A DNA stretch of 64,000 nt, taken from Paraburkholderia caffeinitolerans. Its GTDB lineage: Bacteria > Pseudomonadota > Gammaproteobacteria > Burkholderiales > Burkholderiaceae. This document shows, one piece after another, positions 1 through 8,518 of the stretch; the first letter of the stretch is position 1, and each line of letters starts with the position of its first letter. A program made the translations under genes and the position numbers. The notes below the pieces were generated by a model. That model had not been told where the DNA came from and did not search any database. It saw nothing but the letters and a program-made list of their open reading frames with translations. The stretch covers positions 1 through 64,000 of the forward strand of contig NZ_CADIKL010000002.1 of assembly GCF_902859945.1 (NCBI RefSeq), in the 5' to 3' direction.

Positions 1-110
1 ACTGGAAGTCGGCGATGAACCAGTTTGCTATCCTGTTTGGCGACCGATTCACGCAGGCGCGCGGGTAACGATTCCTTTAACCGCCTCGCCCACAAAAATG
101 CGGACAGGTT
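1..110 (+). mobile_element. 3' end of an IS256-type insertion sequence (transposase C-terminus, cut by window edge)
   Basis: From base 3 an open frame reads WKSAMNQFAILFGDRF and four more residues, then stops at TAA 66-68. The W-x-x-A-x-NQFAI-x-F-x-DR pattern is what I know from the C-terminus of IS256/Mutator transposases. The following bases (CCCACAAAAATGCGGACAGG at about 88-107) resemble the terminal inverted repeat that usually lies a few tens of bases beyond the stop in that family. The other end lies outside the window, so neither the second repeat nor a target duplication can be checked. Only about 21 residues support the call. Confidence 0.55.
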
Positions 111-145
111 CGTTTTAGGCACTCTGACTCGAATCGAGACGTCTC

Positions 146-1096
146 CTAATCGCCGTCGTTCTCGCTATCGCTATCGGACACCTTGTTCCAGCCCGGCCCC
201 GGATCGAACGACTTCGTGGCTTGCGCTTTCATTGCGCTCTCCATACCGAGATCGCGCTCGTAGACCTGTCCCGCGTGGCTCACCATGAACGTCTTGATCC
301 CGGTGTCGCCGTACTTCACCGGCCAGGCGATAACCGCGAAGCCACCGAACAGTTTGCCCTTCACAACGTAGTCGTAGGCGCCGCCCGGTGCGTGCGGACC
401 CTGTGATTCGAGCAGCTTGAAGTGGTACCCGTAATATCCGGCATTCTGCGCGTTGCGCGAACTCGCATCGACGAAGGCCTCGCCTAGCGGGCTCGGCTGG
501 TCATCCGGTCCGGTGGGCCAGTACAGGCCGTCGTGCTTGCCCGGCGAACTCACCATCTTCGCGGCGTAGGCCAGCACACCCACATCATCGTGATTGGTCT
601 GCGCATACTCGCGCTGTGCATCGTAGATCGCGAGCATGGTCTGAATCACGGCGAGTTCGTCGCGGCCGATGCGCCGCAGACGTATCTCCTCGGCTCCGGC
701 GCGCGTATCGAAGTGCCATCCCTTGTCGGTCTTGACGAGCGGGACGGGGAACGTCCAGCCTTCATCGCCCACGACGATGTGCGCGTGGGTGCTGTCCTTG
801 GGCTCGATCTTGTGGGATTTCGCCCATTGCGTCACAAATGTATCGCGCACCGGTGCGCCGAAGGGCGGAATCAGCGTCCGGAAATCCGCGCCAAAGAGTG
901 TGCGCAGGCGATCCTCGCGATCCTTGATGACGGCGTCGCCAAACGCGTCCATTGCGGCTTCGGGCTCGCTGAAATTCTGCTGCGCATGCGCAGCAGGCAT
1001 TGTTGTGGCCAGTAGTGCGGCCGCGGCCAAGAGGTTAGCGAATACGAGTGATACCAGTGCCAGGATCCTGTGCACACTTCCGGGACGAGCGTTCAT
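146..1096 (-). CDS. DUF2950 family exported protein
   Basis: 316 residues. An N-terminal hydrophobic stretch ends in a signal-peptidase-like AHA|QQ site near residue 38, so the protein is probably periplasmic. The mature part carries the DUF2950 pattern: FSEPEAAMDAFGDAVIKDRE near the start, a central ELAVIQTMLAIYDAQREYA helix, an aromatic GLYWP segment and a C-terminal GYHFKLLESQGP...GGFAVIAWP core. No enzymatic function is established for the family. It lies 11 bp downstream of the DUF3300 gene on the same strand. DUF2950 and DUF3300 genes commonly occur as a pair, so co-transcription and an envelope role are likely. Family assignment is confident; function is unknown. Confidence 0.85.
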   Translation of the reverse strand: MNARPGSVHRILALVSLVFANLLAAAALLATTMPAAHAQQNFSEPEAAMDAFGDAVIKDREDRLRTLFGADFRTLIPPFGAPVRDTFVTQWAKSHKIEPKDSTHAHIVVGDEGWTFPVPLVKTDKGWHFDTRAGAEEIRLRRIGRDELAVIQTMLAIYDAQREYAQTNHDDVGVLAYAAKMVSSPGKHDGLYWPTGPDDQPSPLGEAFVDASSRNAQNAGYYGYHFKLLESQGPHAPGGAYDYVVKGKLFGGFAVIAWPVKYGDTGIKTFMVSHAGQVYERDLGMESAMKAQATKSFDPGPGWNKVSDSDSENDGD

Positions 1097-1107
1097 TTCA
1101 GTTCTCC

Positions 1108-2427
1108 CTAGCGCCTGCCACCGCGTCCACCACTACGCATGCTGCCGCCACCGCCTCCCCGGCTGAAGCCCGAGCCCTGCATGCTCCGGCTGCCCCGATC
1201 GAAGTTGCGTTGCGAGGCACGGCCACTCGAGCCGACACCTGAAAACGCGCCGTCGCGTCCGCCTCCGTATCCGCCACCGTATCCTCCGCCTCGATTATTG
1301 CTGGCACGATTGAAGTTGCTGTTGGCGCTTCTATCCGATGCCCCTGCGCGGTTGGCCCCGGCGGAGCGGTCCGCCATCGACGAGCGATTGCCCGCGCTGC
1401 TCCTGTCCGCGGCAGTGGCCCGGTTGCCGCCTCCCGGCCGGTCGGCCGTGGCCACGCGGTTGCCTCCATTAGTGCCGCGCCCGCGATACTGGGAGCGCTT
1501 GTCGGCGGCGCCCCGCGAACCGGCGAACTTGTCGCGCGTGGCGCTATCGCGGTAGGCCACGCCTTGGCGATGCCCTGCATCGTGCTGCCAGCGGCCGTTG
1601 CGTTCACCGTTTTTGAGCTTCGAGTTGTCGAAGTTCCGGTCGATGTTCCTGGCCCTATCCGAGTTGATGTTGACGTCGCCTCCGCCCCAGCACGAGTTGC
1701 AGTCGCTGAAGATCGCGCCGGCGGCGGCCAGGCCGATGCCCCAGGCGAATCCCGTCGCGAGCGCCGCACCAGGGTAGTAGCCGGGATAGTAGGCCGGGTA
1801 GGGCGGCCAATAGTAGGGCGGATAGGCCGGGTAGCTCCACCCGCCATAAACCACGGCCGGATCGTAGGCCGGAACGTAGATCACCTCGGGATTAGCGGGC
1901 TCGATCCGCACGATGGACGTCTGGCCATTGGCTGCGGGCTCGACGCTCACCTGTTGTTGCTCGTTCGACTTCAGGTTGCCCGCTTCCTGCGCGCGCGCAC
2001 GCAACCGCTGCACGGCGGCGAATACATCTTGTTGCTGGGCGAGAAATGCGTCACCGAGTTTCTGGGTCCAGTCCAGCTTGTCGTACATCGGTTCCAGGAT
2101 CTGCGGGAAGGCCACCAGCGACTTCACACTGGTGTCCCAGGTCTGGTTCTGGACCGCCTTAACGGCGGCGTCGCCCTTCGTGTTGGGGTTCTCTTTCACC
2201 CAGCGCGCCGCATGGACGATTTCGAGCGGATACGTGGACGCCATCAATACTTGAGCGAGCACCGAGTCCGGATAGAGCGCGATTGGCGCAACCAGTGCCT
2301 CAAGTTCCTCTGGCTTGTATGGCGCGGGTCCAGCAGAACCACCAGAATCCGCAAAGGCAGGTGCCGCCACCAGCAGGATCAGCCACCAAAACGCGGCCTT
2401 GACCCATCGTTTGTTCCAGTTGGTCAT
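1108..2427 (-). CDS. DUF3300 family exported protein with Gly/Arg/Asn-rich tail
   Basis: 439 residues. An N-terminal hydrophobic segment ending around AFADSGG suggests export. Residues about 35-200 form the DUF3300 domain (PYKPEELEALVAPIALYPDS, then repeated VIYVPAYDPAVVYG-type text), followed by a Pro/Tyr-rich stretch and a Gly/Ala hydrophobic segment. The last roughly 180 residues are low complexity: many ADR/GNR repeats, then GGGYGGGYGGG and SRGGGG blocks, ending in GRR. The tail is probably disordered and very basic. It is the first gene of the DUF3300-DUF2950 pair (11 bp gap). A surface or nucleic-acid-binding role for the tail is speculation. Confidence 0.85.
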   Translation of the reverse strand: MTNWNKRWVKAAFWWLILLVAAPAFADSGGSAGPAPYKPEELEALVAPIALYPDSVLAQVLMASTYPLEIVHAARWVKENPNTKGDAAVKAVQNQTWDTSVKSLVAFPQILEPMYDKLDWTQKLGDAFLAQQQDVFAAVQRLRARAQEAGNLKSNEQQQVSVEPAANGQTSIVRIEPANPEVIYVPAYDPAVVYGGWSYPAYPPYYWPPYPAYYPGYYPGAALATGFAWGIGLAAAGAIFSDCNSCWGGGDVNINSDRARNIDRNFDNSKLKNGERNGRWQHDAGHRQGVAYRDSATRDKFAGSRGAADKRSQYRGRGTNGGNRVATADRPGGGNRATAADRSSAGNRSSMADRSAGANRAGASDRSANSNFNRASNNRGGGYGGGYGGGRDGAFSGVGSSGRASQRNFDRGSRSMQGSGFSRGGGGGSMRSGGRGGRR

Positions 2428-2858
2428 GTCCCCTCCGTACGGCGGATGTTGACGCGGACAACGATGCGTTCTTTACGGTCTTGTCACCGTGTTACAACAA
2501 GCTGGCTGTCACCCTTTTATTAGCGGTTCATTGAATTCGGGGCGCACTTGTCGGACATGTTTTTTTCGGCTTTTCTATCGTAATTGCCGGGTACTTGCAA
2601 AGCAAGTCTTCGAAGTGCGAATAGTGCAAAGCCGAATCGGCTACAGTGTTACGAGGCGTAGCGAGTCCTCTGAAGTGAACCCGCTGAATACCTTTCGTAC
2701 ACCGATTGATTGTCACGTGCAGCAGCGGAGAGAATTCAATAAGACTTTGGTCCTATATGGCAGCGTGAAACGATTCAGGAGTTACAGGCATATAACGAAC
2801 CGGTCACACAGATCTGCCAGTGTATGGAAAGATAACGTCCCGATTTGAAGGTGATGCA
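2428..2858. other. Intergenic region between divergent DUF3300 and DUF3141 genes
   Basis: About 430 bp with lower GC than its neighbours. Short frames cross it on both strands but none has a convincing ribosome site or recognisable sequence. It must hold both divergent promoters; I could not pick out a clear -35/-10 pair. Confidence 0.5.
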
Positions 2859-5204
2859 ATGAAAGACCTGGTCAACCAATACGCGCGCCGCCAGGAAATG
2901 GGTGGCAAGGTCGCACGGCTTCTTGCAAAACGATCGGAAGTCGCGCAAGCCCAATTCAGCCAGCGGCTGGCCGATGCGGCGGGGCGGCTCGGCGATGGCG
3001 CTCAACCCGCAGCCGATCTTCCCGCATTGGCTGCTGCGCTGGACCCGTGGGCCGGCTACCGCTACGCCGTGGACGTGGTCGAGCGTTCGGTGCTCTTCTG
3101 GGACACCTTGCGTCAGCGCGGCAATGCTTTCGTCGATCAGACGAGCCGTGGCCTTCAACCGGTCCTTCATTTTGATCACGAACTCGTGGTCGACGGCCGC
3201 AAGCTGCCGCGCCCGGTCAACTACGCGCTGATCCGGCTGCTGCCGCCGGACGGTGTGGTGGTCGACGTTAGCAAGCGTCCTTATGTGATCATCGACCCGC
3301 GTGCGGGTCACGGTCCCGGCATCGGCGGATTCAAGGACGACTCGCAGGCCGGTGTTGCGCTCAAGGCCGGCCACCCCGTGTATTTCGTCATTTTCTTCCG
3401 CGACCCGGAGCCCGGCCAGACGCTGCTCGATGTCTGCGAGGCCGAGCAGCAATTCATCAGAAAGGTCGGCGAGCTGCATCCAGACAGCGCGAAGCCGGCG
3501 ATCGTCGGCAACTGCCAGGGCGGCTGGGCCGCCATGATGCTGGCGAGCTCCGACCCGGACCACACCGGCCCGCTCGTCATCAACGGCGCGCCGATGTCTT
3601 ACTGGAGCGGCGCGTGGAGCGAAGGCGAGGGCGACAATCCGATGCGCTACTCGGGCGGCATGCTGGGCGGCACATGGCTCGCGTCGCTCACCGCGGATCT
3701 GGGTAACGGCAAGTTCGACGGCGCCCATCTCGTGCAGAACTTCGAAAACCTCAATCCCGCCAACAGCCTGTGGGACAAGTACTATCACCTGTTCGACAAC
3801 ATCGATACCGAGCCGCCGCGCTTCCTCGATTTCGAGCGCTGGTGGGGCGGTTACTACCTGATGAACCGCGAGGAGATCGAGTGGATCACGAGCAACCTGT
3901 TCGTCGGCAACAAACTCTGGTCGGGCGAGGTGCGGGGGCTCGGCGGGAAGGCCTTCGACCTGCGGGAAATCAAGTCGCCGATCATCCTGTTCGCCTCGCT
4001 CGGCGATAACATCACGCCGCCCCAGCAAGCCTTCAACTGGGTCGCCGACATTTACGCCAGCACGGAGGAGATCAAGGCGCGCGGTCAGGTGATCGTCGGG
4101 CTCGTGCATCAGTCCATCGGCCATCTCGGCATCTTCGTGTCGGGCAAGGTGGCGAGGAAGGAACACCAGCAGATCGCTTCCGTGCTCGAAGCGATTGAAG
4201 CCTTTGCGCCCGGCCTCTACGGCATGGAGATTGCCGAGCAGCGTGGCGCGGACGGCCACGCGGAATACGACGTGTCGTTCAGGGAGTATCGGCTCGAAGA
4301 CGTGGTGGCGCGCCTGAACCGCTTCGAGCGCGCCGACGAACAGCCGTTCGAGGCCGTCAAGCGCGTATCGGAACTGAATCAGCGCGCGTACGAGCTCTTC
4401 TGGCAACCGTGGGTACAGGCGCTGTCGAACGAAACGACTGCGAACCTGCAGCGCCAGCTTCATCCACTACGCGCGCAACGCTGGGCAATTTCGGACCTGA
4501 ATCCTTGGCTCGCATGGCTTGGGCCGGCCGCCGAGGCGGTCAAGGCGAAACGGCAGGCCGGGGCTCATGAGGAAACCCGCTTGAAGGCGGCCGAGCACTA
4601 TGGCTCGGAAATGATCAGTGCGTCGCTCGAACTCTATCGCGCGATGCGCGACGCCATGACGGAGAGCGCGTTCTTTTCGTTCTACGGAAACCTGTTCTCA
4701 GCCGGGCAAGACGAGCAGGCGCAAACCAAACCGGCCGAGGCAGCGGGGGACCCGCGCGATCTGCCCTTCGTGAAGAATGCGCTGGCATCGATGAGTGAGG
4801 GTGGCTATACGGAAGCGCTGGCGCGCATCGCTTGCCTGCTTGCGCGCCATGGCGAACCGCTGCCGCTGGCGCGGTTGACGCTGCGGCACGAGCTCGCGAA
4901 GGACTATGCCGCGTATCTGCCCGCGCTTCCCGACGATCAGTGGCGGCGCGTGCGCGGCGAGCAGGAAATCATCGTGCGCTACGCGCCGGATCAGGCATTC
5001 GCCACGTTGCCGGGCCTGCTGGAAGACCGCAAAGACCGGCAGAAACTTCTCGATCTGGCGGAAATGCTGCTGGCCGACCGGCGCGTTCAGGAAGCGGAGC
5101 CCAGCGCCGCGCAGATCGAAATGCTGGAGAAGATTCGTTCGGCTCTGCCGATGGCGCGCCGGCTCGCACCACGGTCGGCTCCGGGGCTCAAGGGCGCTTC
5201 GTGA
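2859..5204 (+). CDS. DUF3141 protein, PhaC-like alpha/beta hydrolase family
   Basis: 781 residues from ATG 2859, chosen because AAGGTG sits at 2849-2854; a GTG at 2820 would add 13 residues but lacks a clear site. The N-terminal half resembles poly-3-hydroxyalkanoate synthases: HFDHELVVDGRKLPRPVNYA, then YVIIDPRAGHGPGIGGFKDD, and a lipase-box-like GNCQGGW with Cys219 at the nucleophile position used by PhaC. The C-terminal ~300 residues are helical and family-specific (ELYRAMRDAMTESAFFSFYG). DUF3141 proteins are often annotated as 3-hydroxyalkanoate synthetases, but polymerase activity is not established. No phasin, PhaA or PhaB gene is adjacent, so the role remains open. Confidence 0.85.
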   Translation: MKDLVNQYARRQEMGGKVARLLAKRSEVAQAQFSQRLADAAGRLGDGAQPAADLPALAAALDPWAGYRYAVDVVERSVLFWDTLRQRGNAFVDQTSRGLQPVLHFDHELVVDGRKLPRPVNYALIRLLPPDGVVVDVSKRPYVIIDPRAGHGPGIGGFKDDSQAGVALKAGHPVYFVIFFRDPEPGQTLLDVCEAEQQFIRKVGELHPDSAKPAIVGNCQGGWAAMMLASSDPDHTGPLVINGAPMSYWSGAWSEGEGDNPMRYSGGMLGGTWLASLTADLGNGKFDGAHLVQNFENLNPANSLWDKYYHLFDNIDTEPPRFLDFERWWGGYYLMNREEIEWITSNLFVGNKLWSGEVRGLGGKAFDLREIKSPIILFASLGDNITPPQQAFNWVADIYASTEEIKARGQVIVGLVHQSIGHLGIFVSGKVARKEHQQIASVLEAIEAFAPGLYGMEIAEQRGADGHAEYDVSFREYRLEDVVARLNRFERADEQPFEAVKRVSELNQRAYELFWQPWVQALSNETTANLQRQLHPLRAQRWAISDLNPWLAWLGPAAEAVKAKRQAGAHEETRLKAAEHYGSEMISASLELYRAMRDAMTESAFFSFYGNLFSAGQDEQAQTKPAEAAGDPRDLPFVKNALASMSEGGYTEALARIACLLARHGEPLPLARLTLRHELAKDYAAYLPALPDDQWRRVRGEQEIIVRYAPDQAFATLPGLLEDRKDRQKLLDLAEMLLADRRVQEAEPSAAQIEMLEKIRSALPMARRLAPRSAPGLKGAS

Positions 5205-5209
5205 CTCGC

Positions 5210-5235
5210 GCCATTGATTCGTGCCATTGATTCGT
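5210..5235. repeat. Tandem 2 x 13-bp direct repeat
   Basis: GCCATTGATTCGT occurs twice head to tail immediately after the DUF3141 stop codon. It looks like a replication-slippage duplication; no function is implied. Confidence 0.8.
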
Positions 5236-5239
5236 GCGG

Positions 5240-5261
5240 GTGGCGCGGCTCGCCGCGCCAC
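5240..5261. terminator. Hairpin downstream of the DUF3141 gene (possible terminator)
   Basis: GTGGCGCGG and CCGCGCCAC form a perfect 9-bp stem around a CTCG loop, 35 bp after the stop codon. There is no T tract behind it, so intrinsic termination is doubtful. It may slow polymerase or protect the mRNA 3' end. Confidence 0.4.
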
Positions 5262-5362
5262 TAAGGTGCGCCGCGCTTAGCGCCGGAAGCCGCCGTGAAA
5301 GCCGCCGCCACGTCCGGCGGGATTGTAGCAGTCGGTAAGTGCCTTGAAAGGTATCCGGGCGC

Positions 5363-5500
5363 TTAGAAGCGGTGGCGGATTCCTGTGCTTACCACGACCT
5401 GGCTGCGGCTCGTGGAGGGCGCGCCAGTCCCGTTGATTTGGGCGTGGGCACTGCCGGCTGCCGCGGCAACGGTAGCTGCAAAAATATAGGTCTTTTTCAT
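5363..5500 (-). pseudogene. Collapsed gram-negative porin: signal peptide fused to the last beta-strand
   Basis: An ATG at 5500 opens a 45-codon frame. Residues 1-20 (MKKTYIFAATVAAAAGSAHA) are a standard Burkholderiales porin signal peptide. The next 25 residues are QINGTGAPSTSRSQ followed by VVVSTGIRHRF and a stop, which is the normal end of these porins, including the terminal Phe. Everything between the first and last strands of a roughly 380-residue porin is missing, and the junction is in frame. A weak GAG ribosome site precedes the ATG. It is either a deletion relic or, if transcribed, an exported 25-residue peptide. The full-length porin at 44768-45994 ends differently (GMTHRF), so this is not a copy of its end. 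Confidence 0.75.
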
Positions 5501-6008
5501 GGATCGCTCGTATCTGAATTACGACTGCCGAATGAGAAATGAACACATAGAGCATCTATGCGGGAACGGGCTATGCATAGCCGTTGAAATGGCAGCTACA
5601 GATCGTCGATCAATTTCGCCTTGCACCCATTTAAAGCGATGAATACAGGTGATAGGTGCACCGGGTGAGGCTATTGGGGGTGCGTGTAACTCTTTAATTT
5701 TTAACGGTAAATTTTTATGATGCGCGTGTCGATCAAGAGCGGATTCCCAAGTGCTTTATTGGAATATAGAGAATTGCGCCATCGATATTTTGATCCAAAT
5801 CACTGCGCGTAATGTATTTTAATGGATTTGATTCGTCACGCCATAAAAACTCAAACCGAATCGAGCCATAAAATATGAATTCTTGTCAAAGATTGCCGGG
5901 AATATTTATACATCCAGCAACAACCAGCCGCCCGGTTGATGGGCGTTGAAGCCCACTGCCAGAGCGGCCGGGATGTCTGCGCCTGACTTTCACAAGCGCT
6001 GCACAGGT
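5501..6008. other. AT-rich intergenic region upstream of the porin relic
   Basis: About 500 bp, clearly more AT-rich than the surroundings, with runs such as TTTAATTTTTAACGG and AATTTTTATGATG. It may keep the long leader and promoter of the former porin gene. No credible gene seen. Confidence 0.5.
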
Positions 6009-6464
6009 TCATTGCTCCAGTACGGCTTGAGGCGTGCTGCGGAAGCTGATCGCCATGCGGTTGTAGGTGTTCATCAGGCCGATGGCGATCGTGAGGTCCA
6101 CAAGCTCGCGCTCGTCGAACACAGCGTGAACTTCGTCGTACGCCGCATCGGGAACGCCGGTCTGAGCGACCAGCGTGACCGACTCGGCCCACGCCAGCGC
6201 CGCACGCTCGCGCGGATCGAACAGATGTCCGGCCTCCCTCCATGCTTGCACCAGCGCCAGCTTTTCCACTTTCACGCCTTTTTTCAGCAGGTCGCGTGTG
6301 TGCATGTCGAGGCAATAGGCGCAGTTGTTGATCTGCGAGACGCGCAGGTACACCAGATCGACGAGCACGGGCGAAAGCCCGCTTTGCATGATGTAGCCAT
6401 AGACGCCGCCAAGCGCCTTGGCGCCCGCGGGCGCGATCTGGTTGTAGTCGAGACGTTTGCTCAT
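6009..6464 (-). CDS. Carboxymuconolactone decarboxylase/AhpD-like protein
   Basis: 151 residues. The motif CAYCLDMH (Cys48, Cys51, His55) is the CxxC-x3-H signature of AhpD-type alkylhydroperoxidases, which reduce peroxides through the cysteine pair. The surrounding text (VDLVYLRVSQINNCAYC, ERAALAWAESVT, YNRMAISFR) matches the small one-domain family. It lies 18 bp downstream of the cupin gene on the same strand, opposite a MocR regulator. The layout suggests a small operon controlled by the divergent regulator, handling peroxide or a reactive electrophile. The physiological substrate is not evident. Confidence 0.85.
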   Translation of the reverse strand: MSKRLDYNQIAPAGAKALGGVYGYIMQSGLSPVLVDLVYLRVSQINNCAYCLDMHTRDLLKKGVKVEKLALVQAWREAGHLFDPRERAALAWAESVTLVAQTGVPDAAYDEVHAVFDERELVDLTIAIGLMNTYNRMAISFRSTPQAVLEQ

Positions 6465-6482
6465 GAGTATTCTCCTGATTTC

Positions 6483-6917
6483 CTAATTCCCTTGACGGGC
6501 TTGCTTGACCGGCGTGGTCAGAACCTTGTCTCCGGTATCGACGACGAACACCGCAAGCAGCTTCGCCGGCTCGGTCGTGCTCGCATTGCGGCTGACGCGG
6601 TGAATCGCGCCCGGCGCTTCGAAGAAGCTTTCGCCAGCGTGATAGATGCGCTTGGGGCCGTCGTCCACTTGCGACTCGATCGCGCCCGAAACGACATAAG
6701 CATATATAAATGCAGACTTGGCATGTTCGTGCGGTGGCGAGGCGCCGCCAGGGGCATAGTCGACCACCACGGCCGTCAACGACTTGCCGGGCAGGTTGGG
6801 AAGGGCGTGCTCGAAATTGGGCGCGACGGTTGCACCGTCGTTATGCGCGATGGCTGGCGCAGCGACGCTGAGGGCAAGCGCCGCGCAGGCCGTGCCGAGT
6901 GCGATTCGAATCTTCAT
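6483..6917 (-). CDS. Exported cupin-domain protein
   Basis: 144 residues from ATG 6917, preceded by GGAGAG. The N-terminus is a signal peptide ending AIA|HND near residue 24. The mature protein is one cupin barrel: PPHEHAKSAFIYAYVVSGAIESQ (His-x-His plus the downstream Gly) and FFEAPGAIHRVSRNAS (second motif, His), which would bind a metal. It is probably first in a two-gene unit with the AhpD-like gene and diverges from the MocR gene across about 80 bp. Longer frames upstream would overlap the MocR start and are not supported. Confidence 0.85.
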   Translation of the reverse strand: MKIRIALGTACAALALSVAAPAIAHNDGATVAPNFEHALPNLPGKSLTAVVVDYAPGGASPPHEHAKSAFIYAYVVSGAIESQVDDGPKRIYHAGESFFEAPGAIHRVSRNASTTEPAKLLAVFVVDTGDKVLTTPVKQARQGN

Positions 6918-6996
6918 GACAGGTTCTCTCCTTGTGACCAGCGCTATTGTGGCGGGGCACTGGGCCATAAGAAAGCACCAGAAATGAACATTCTTT

Positions 6997-8418
6997 ATGT
7001 ACCATGAGCGGATGTCCCAGCCGCTCAAAATCGAACTCGACCGGTCCGCGAAAACGCCTTTGGCTGAGCAGATCCGCGCGGCAATCAGTGCCGCCATCGA
7101 GGGCGGAGTGCTCGCGCCCGGCGCCCGTCTGCCCTCGTGGCTCGATCTTGCCGCGCAACTGGGCGTGGCGCGGGGCACGGTGCGCCTTGCCTACGAGCGG
7201 CTCTCCGACGCTCAATTGATCGTCGCTTCCCGGGCGGCCGGCACGCGCGTGGCCGACCGGCCGCCCGCCGCGCCAGCGAAAGAGGAGCACAGCGATCCGG
7301 GCTCGTTCATGGAGATGTATCGGGAACTCACGTCCGGCCCGGCCATCTTCCAGATGGGCGTGCCCGCCCAGGCGACGCTTCCCGCGCGGCTCTTCACCAA
7401 GGTGCGTTCGTTCGCGCTGCGCGCGGAATCGAGCGCCTCGGTCGGCTATCCCGATCCACGCGGCGAGCCGGAATTGCGGCGGGAAATCGCCGCGTATCTG
7501 GCCATTGCGCGCGGCATGACCTGTTCGCCCGCGCAGATCATCGTCACGAGCGGGTTCAGCGGCGGTCTCGGGTTGGCGCTGCGCGTGCTCGGCCTCGATG
7601 GCCGCAAGGCCTGGTTCGAAGATCCTGGTTTTCCGTTCACGCGGCACGGCCTGGAACTCGCGGGCCTCGAACTTGTGCCGGTACCGGTGGACATAGACGG
7701 TATCGACGTCGATTACGGCATGAGGCATGCATCCGACGCGGCGCTCGCCGTCGTGACACCAGGGCAGCAGGCGCCACTCGGACCGACGCTATCTCTGGCA
7801 AGACGGCTGCAACTGCTCGATTGGGCGGCGAAGCAGGGCACCTGGATCATTGAGGATGACTACCTAAGTGAGTTGCAACTGAACGCGCGCGCGGCCCCCG
7901 CGCTGGCCTCGCTCGATCGCGGCCAGCGCGTCATTCATATCGGCTCTTTCAGCAAGACGCTCAGCCCCGCCTTGCGGCTGGGATTCGTCGTCGCGCCCCT
8001 GCCGCTCGCGGCGCGGTTCGCGGAGGTGGCGGCCTGCCTCGCGCCCGCGCCGTGGCCTTCGGTGCAGCTCGCGACGGCGCAGTACATGCGCGAGGGCCAC
8101 TACCTGCGCCATCTGCGCCGGCTGAAGCGGCTTTATTGCGCGCAGCGCGACAGCTTGCTCGCATGCCTCGACGAGTGCGGCTTCGAGACCCGGGTCGCCG
8201 GCCTGGCGGTGCTCGTGCGCCTGGCCGACGGCGCGCCGGACGTCTCCATCTTCAGAGAGTCGCTGGCGTTCGGATTAGGTCCCGCGCCGTTGTCGCCCTG
8301 GTATATGTCGCCGGCGGGCGCGCGATCGGGACTGCTGCTGGGCATTGCGACGTCGCCGGAGCGCAATCTCGCCCGAAACTGCGATCGGCTGCGGGACGTG
8401 ATACGACGGCACGCGTGA
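6997..8418 (+). CDS. MocR/PdxR-type regulator (GntR DNA-binding plus aminotransferase-like domain)
   Basis: 473 residues from ATG 6997; a second ATG at 7012 (MSQPLKIELD) is equally possible. Residues about 10-80 are a GntR winged helix (TPLAEQIRAAISAAIEGG, LAAQLGVARGTVRLAYERL). The rest is a fold-type-I aminotransferase domain that binds PLP as effector, with Lys320 in SFSKTLSPALRLG as the Schiff-base residue and EDDYLSEL upstream. MocR proteins usually control the gene they diverge from, here cupin-AhpD. The 80-bp gap, holding both starts, is the expected operator region. Confidence 0.88.
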   Translation: MYHERMSQPLKIELDRSAKTPLAEQIRAAISAAIEGGVLAPGARLPSWLDLAAQLGVARGTVRLAYERLSDAQLIVASRAAGTRVADRPPAAPAKEEHSDPGSFMEMYRELTSGPAIFQMGVPAQATLPARLFTKVRSFALRAESSASVGYPDPRGEPELRREIAAYLAIARGMTCSPAQIIVTSGFSGGLGLALRVLGLDGRKAWFEDPGFPFTRHGLELAGLELVPVPVDIDGIDVDYGMRHASDAALAVVTPGQQAPLGPTLSLARRLQLLDWAAKQGTWIIEDDYLSELQLNARAAPALASLDRGQRVIHIGSFSKTLSPALRLGFVVAPLPLAARFAEVAACLAPAPWPSVQLATAQYMREGHYLRHLRRLKRLYCAQRDSLLACLDECGFETRVAGLAVLVRLADGAPDVSIFRESLAFGLGPAPLSPWYMSPAGARSGLLLGIATSPERNLARNCDRLRDVIRRHA

Positions 8419-8518
8419 GCGGCACGCATAGACGACGTTGACCGGTGTGCCGTGCTACCCTGCGCGCATATTTTTGTAAGCTGGCCGCAGGGCGATACAT
8501 TTTTTTTGCAAGGAATTC

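Noticed and set aside
2775..4463. 562-codon open frame on the minus strand
   Set aside because: It is a GC-rich shadow of the DUF3141 gene, with no ribosome site and no family pattern, while the plus-strand protein is clear.
5210..5235. Direct repeat considered as a CRISPR or integration repeat
   Set aside because: There are only two adjacent 13-bp units without spacers.
5277..5362. Gly-rich end (GRGGGFHGGFRR) next to the porin relic as a secreted peptide
   Set aside because: The frame has no start of its own and crosses the porin relic in another frame.
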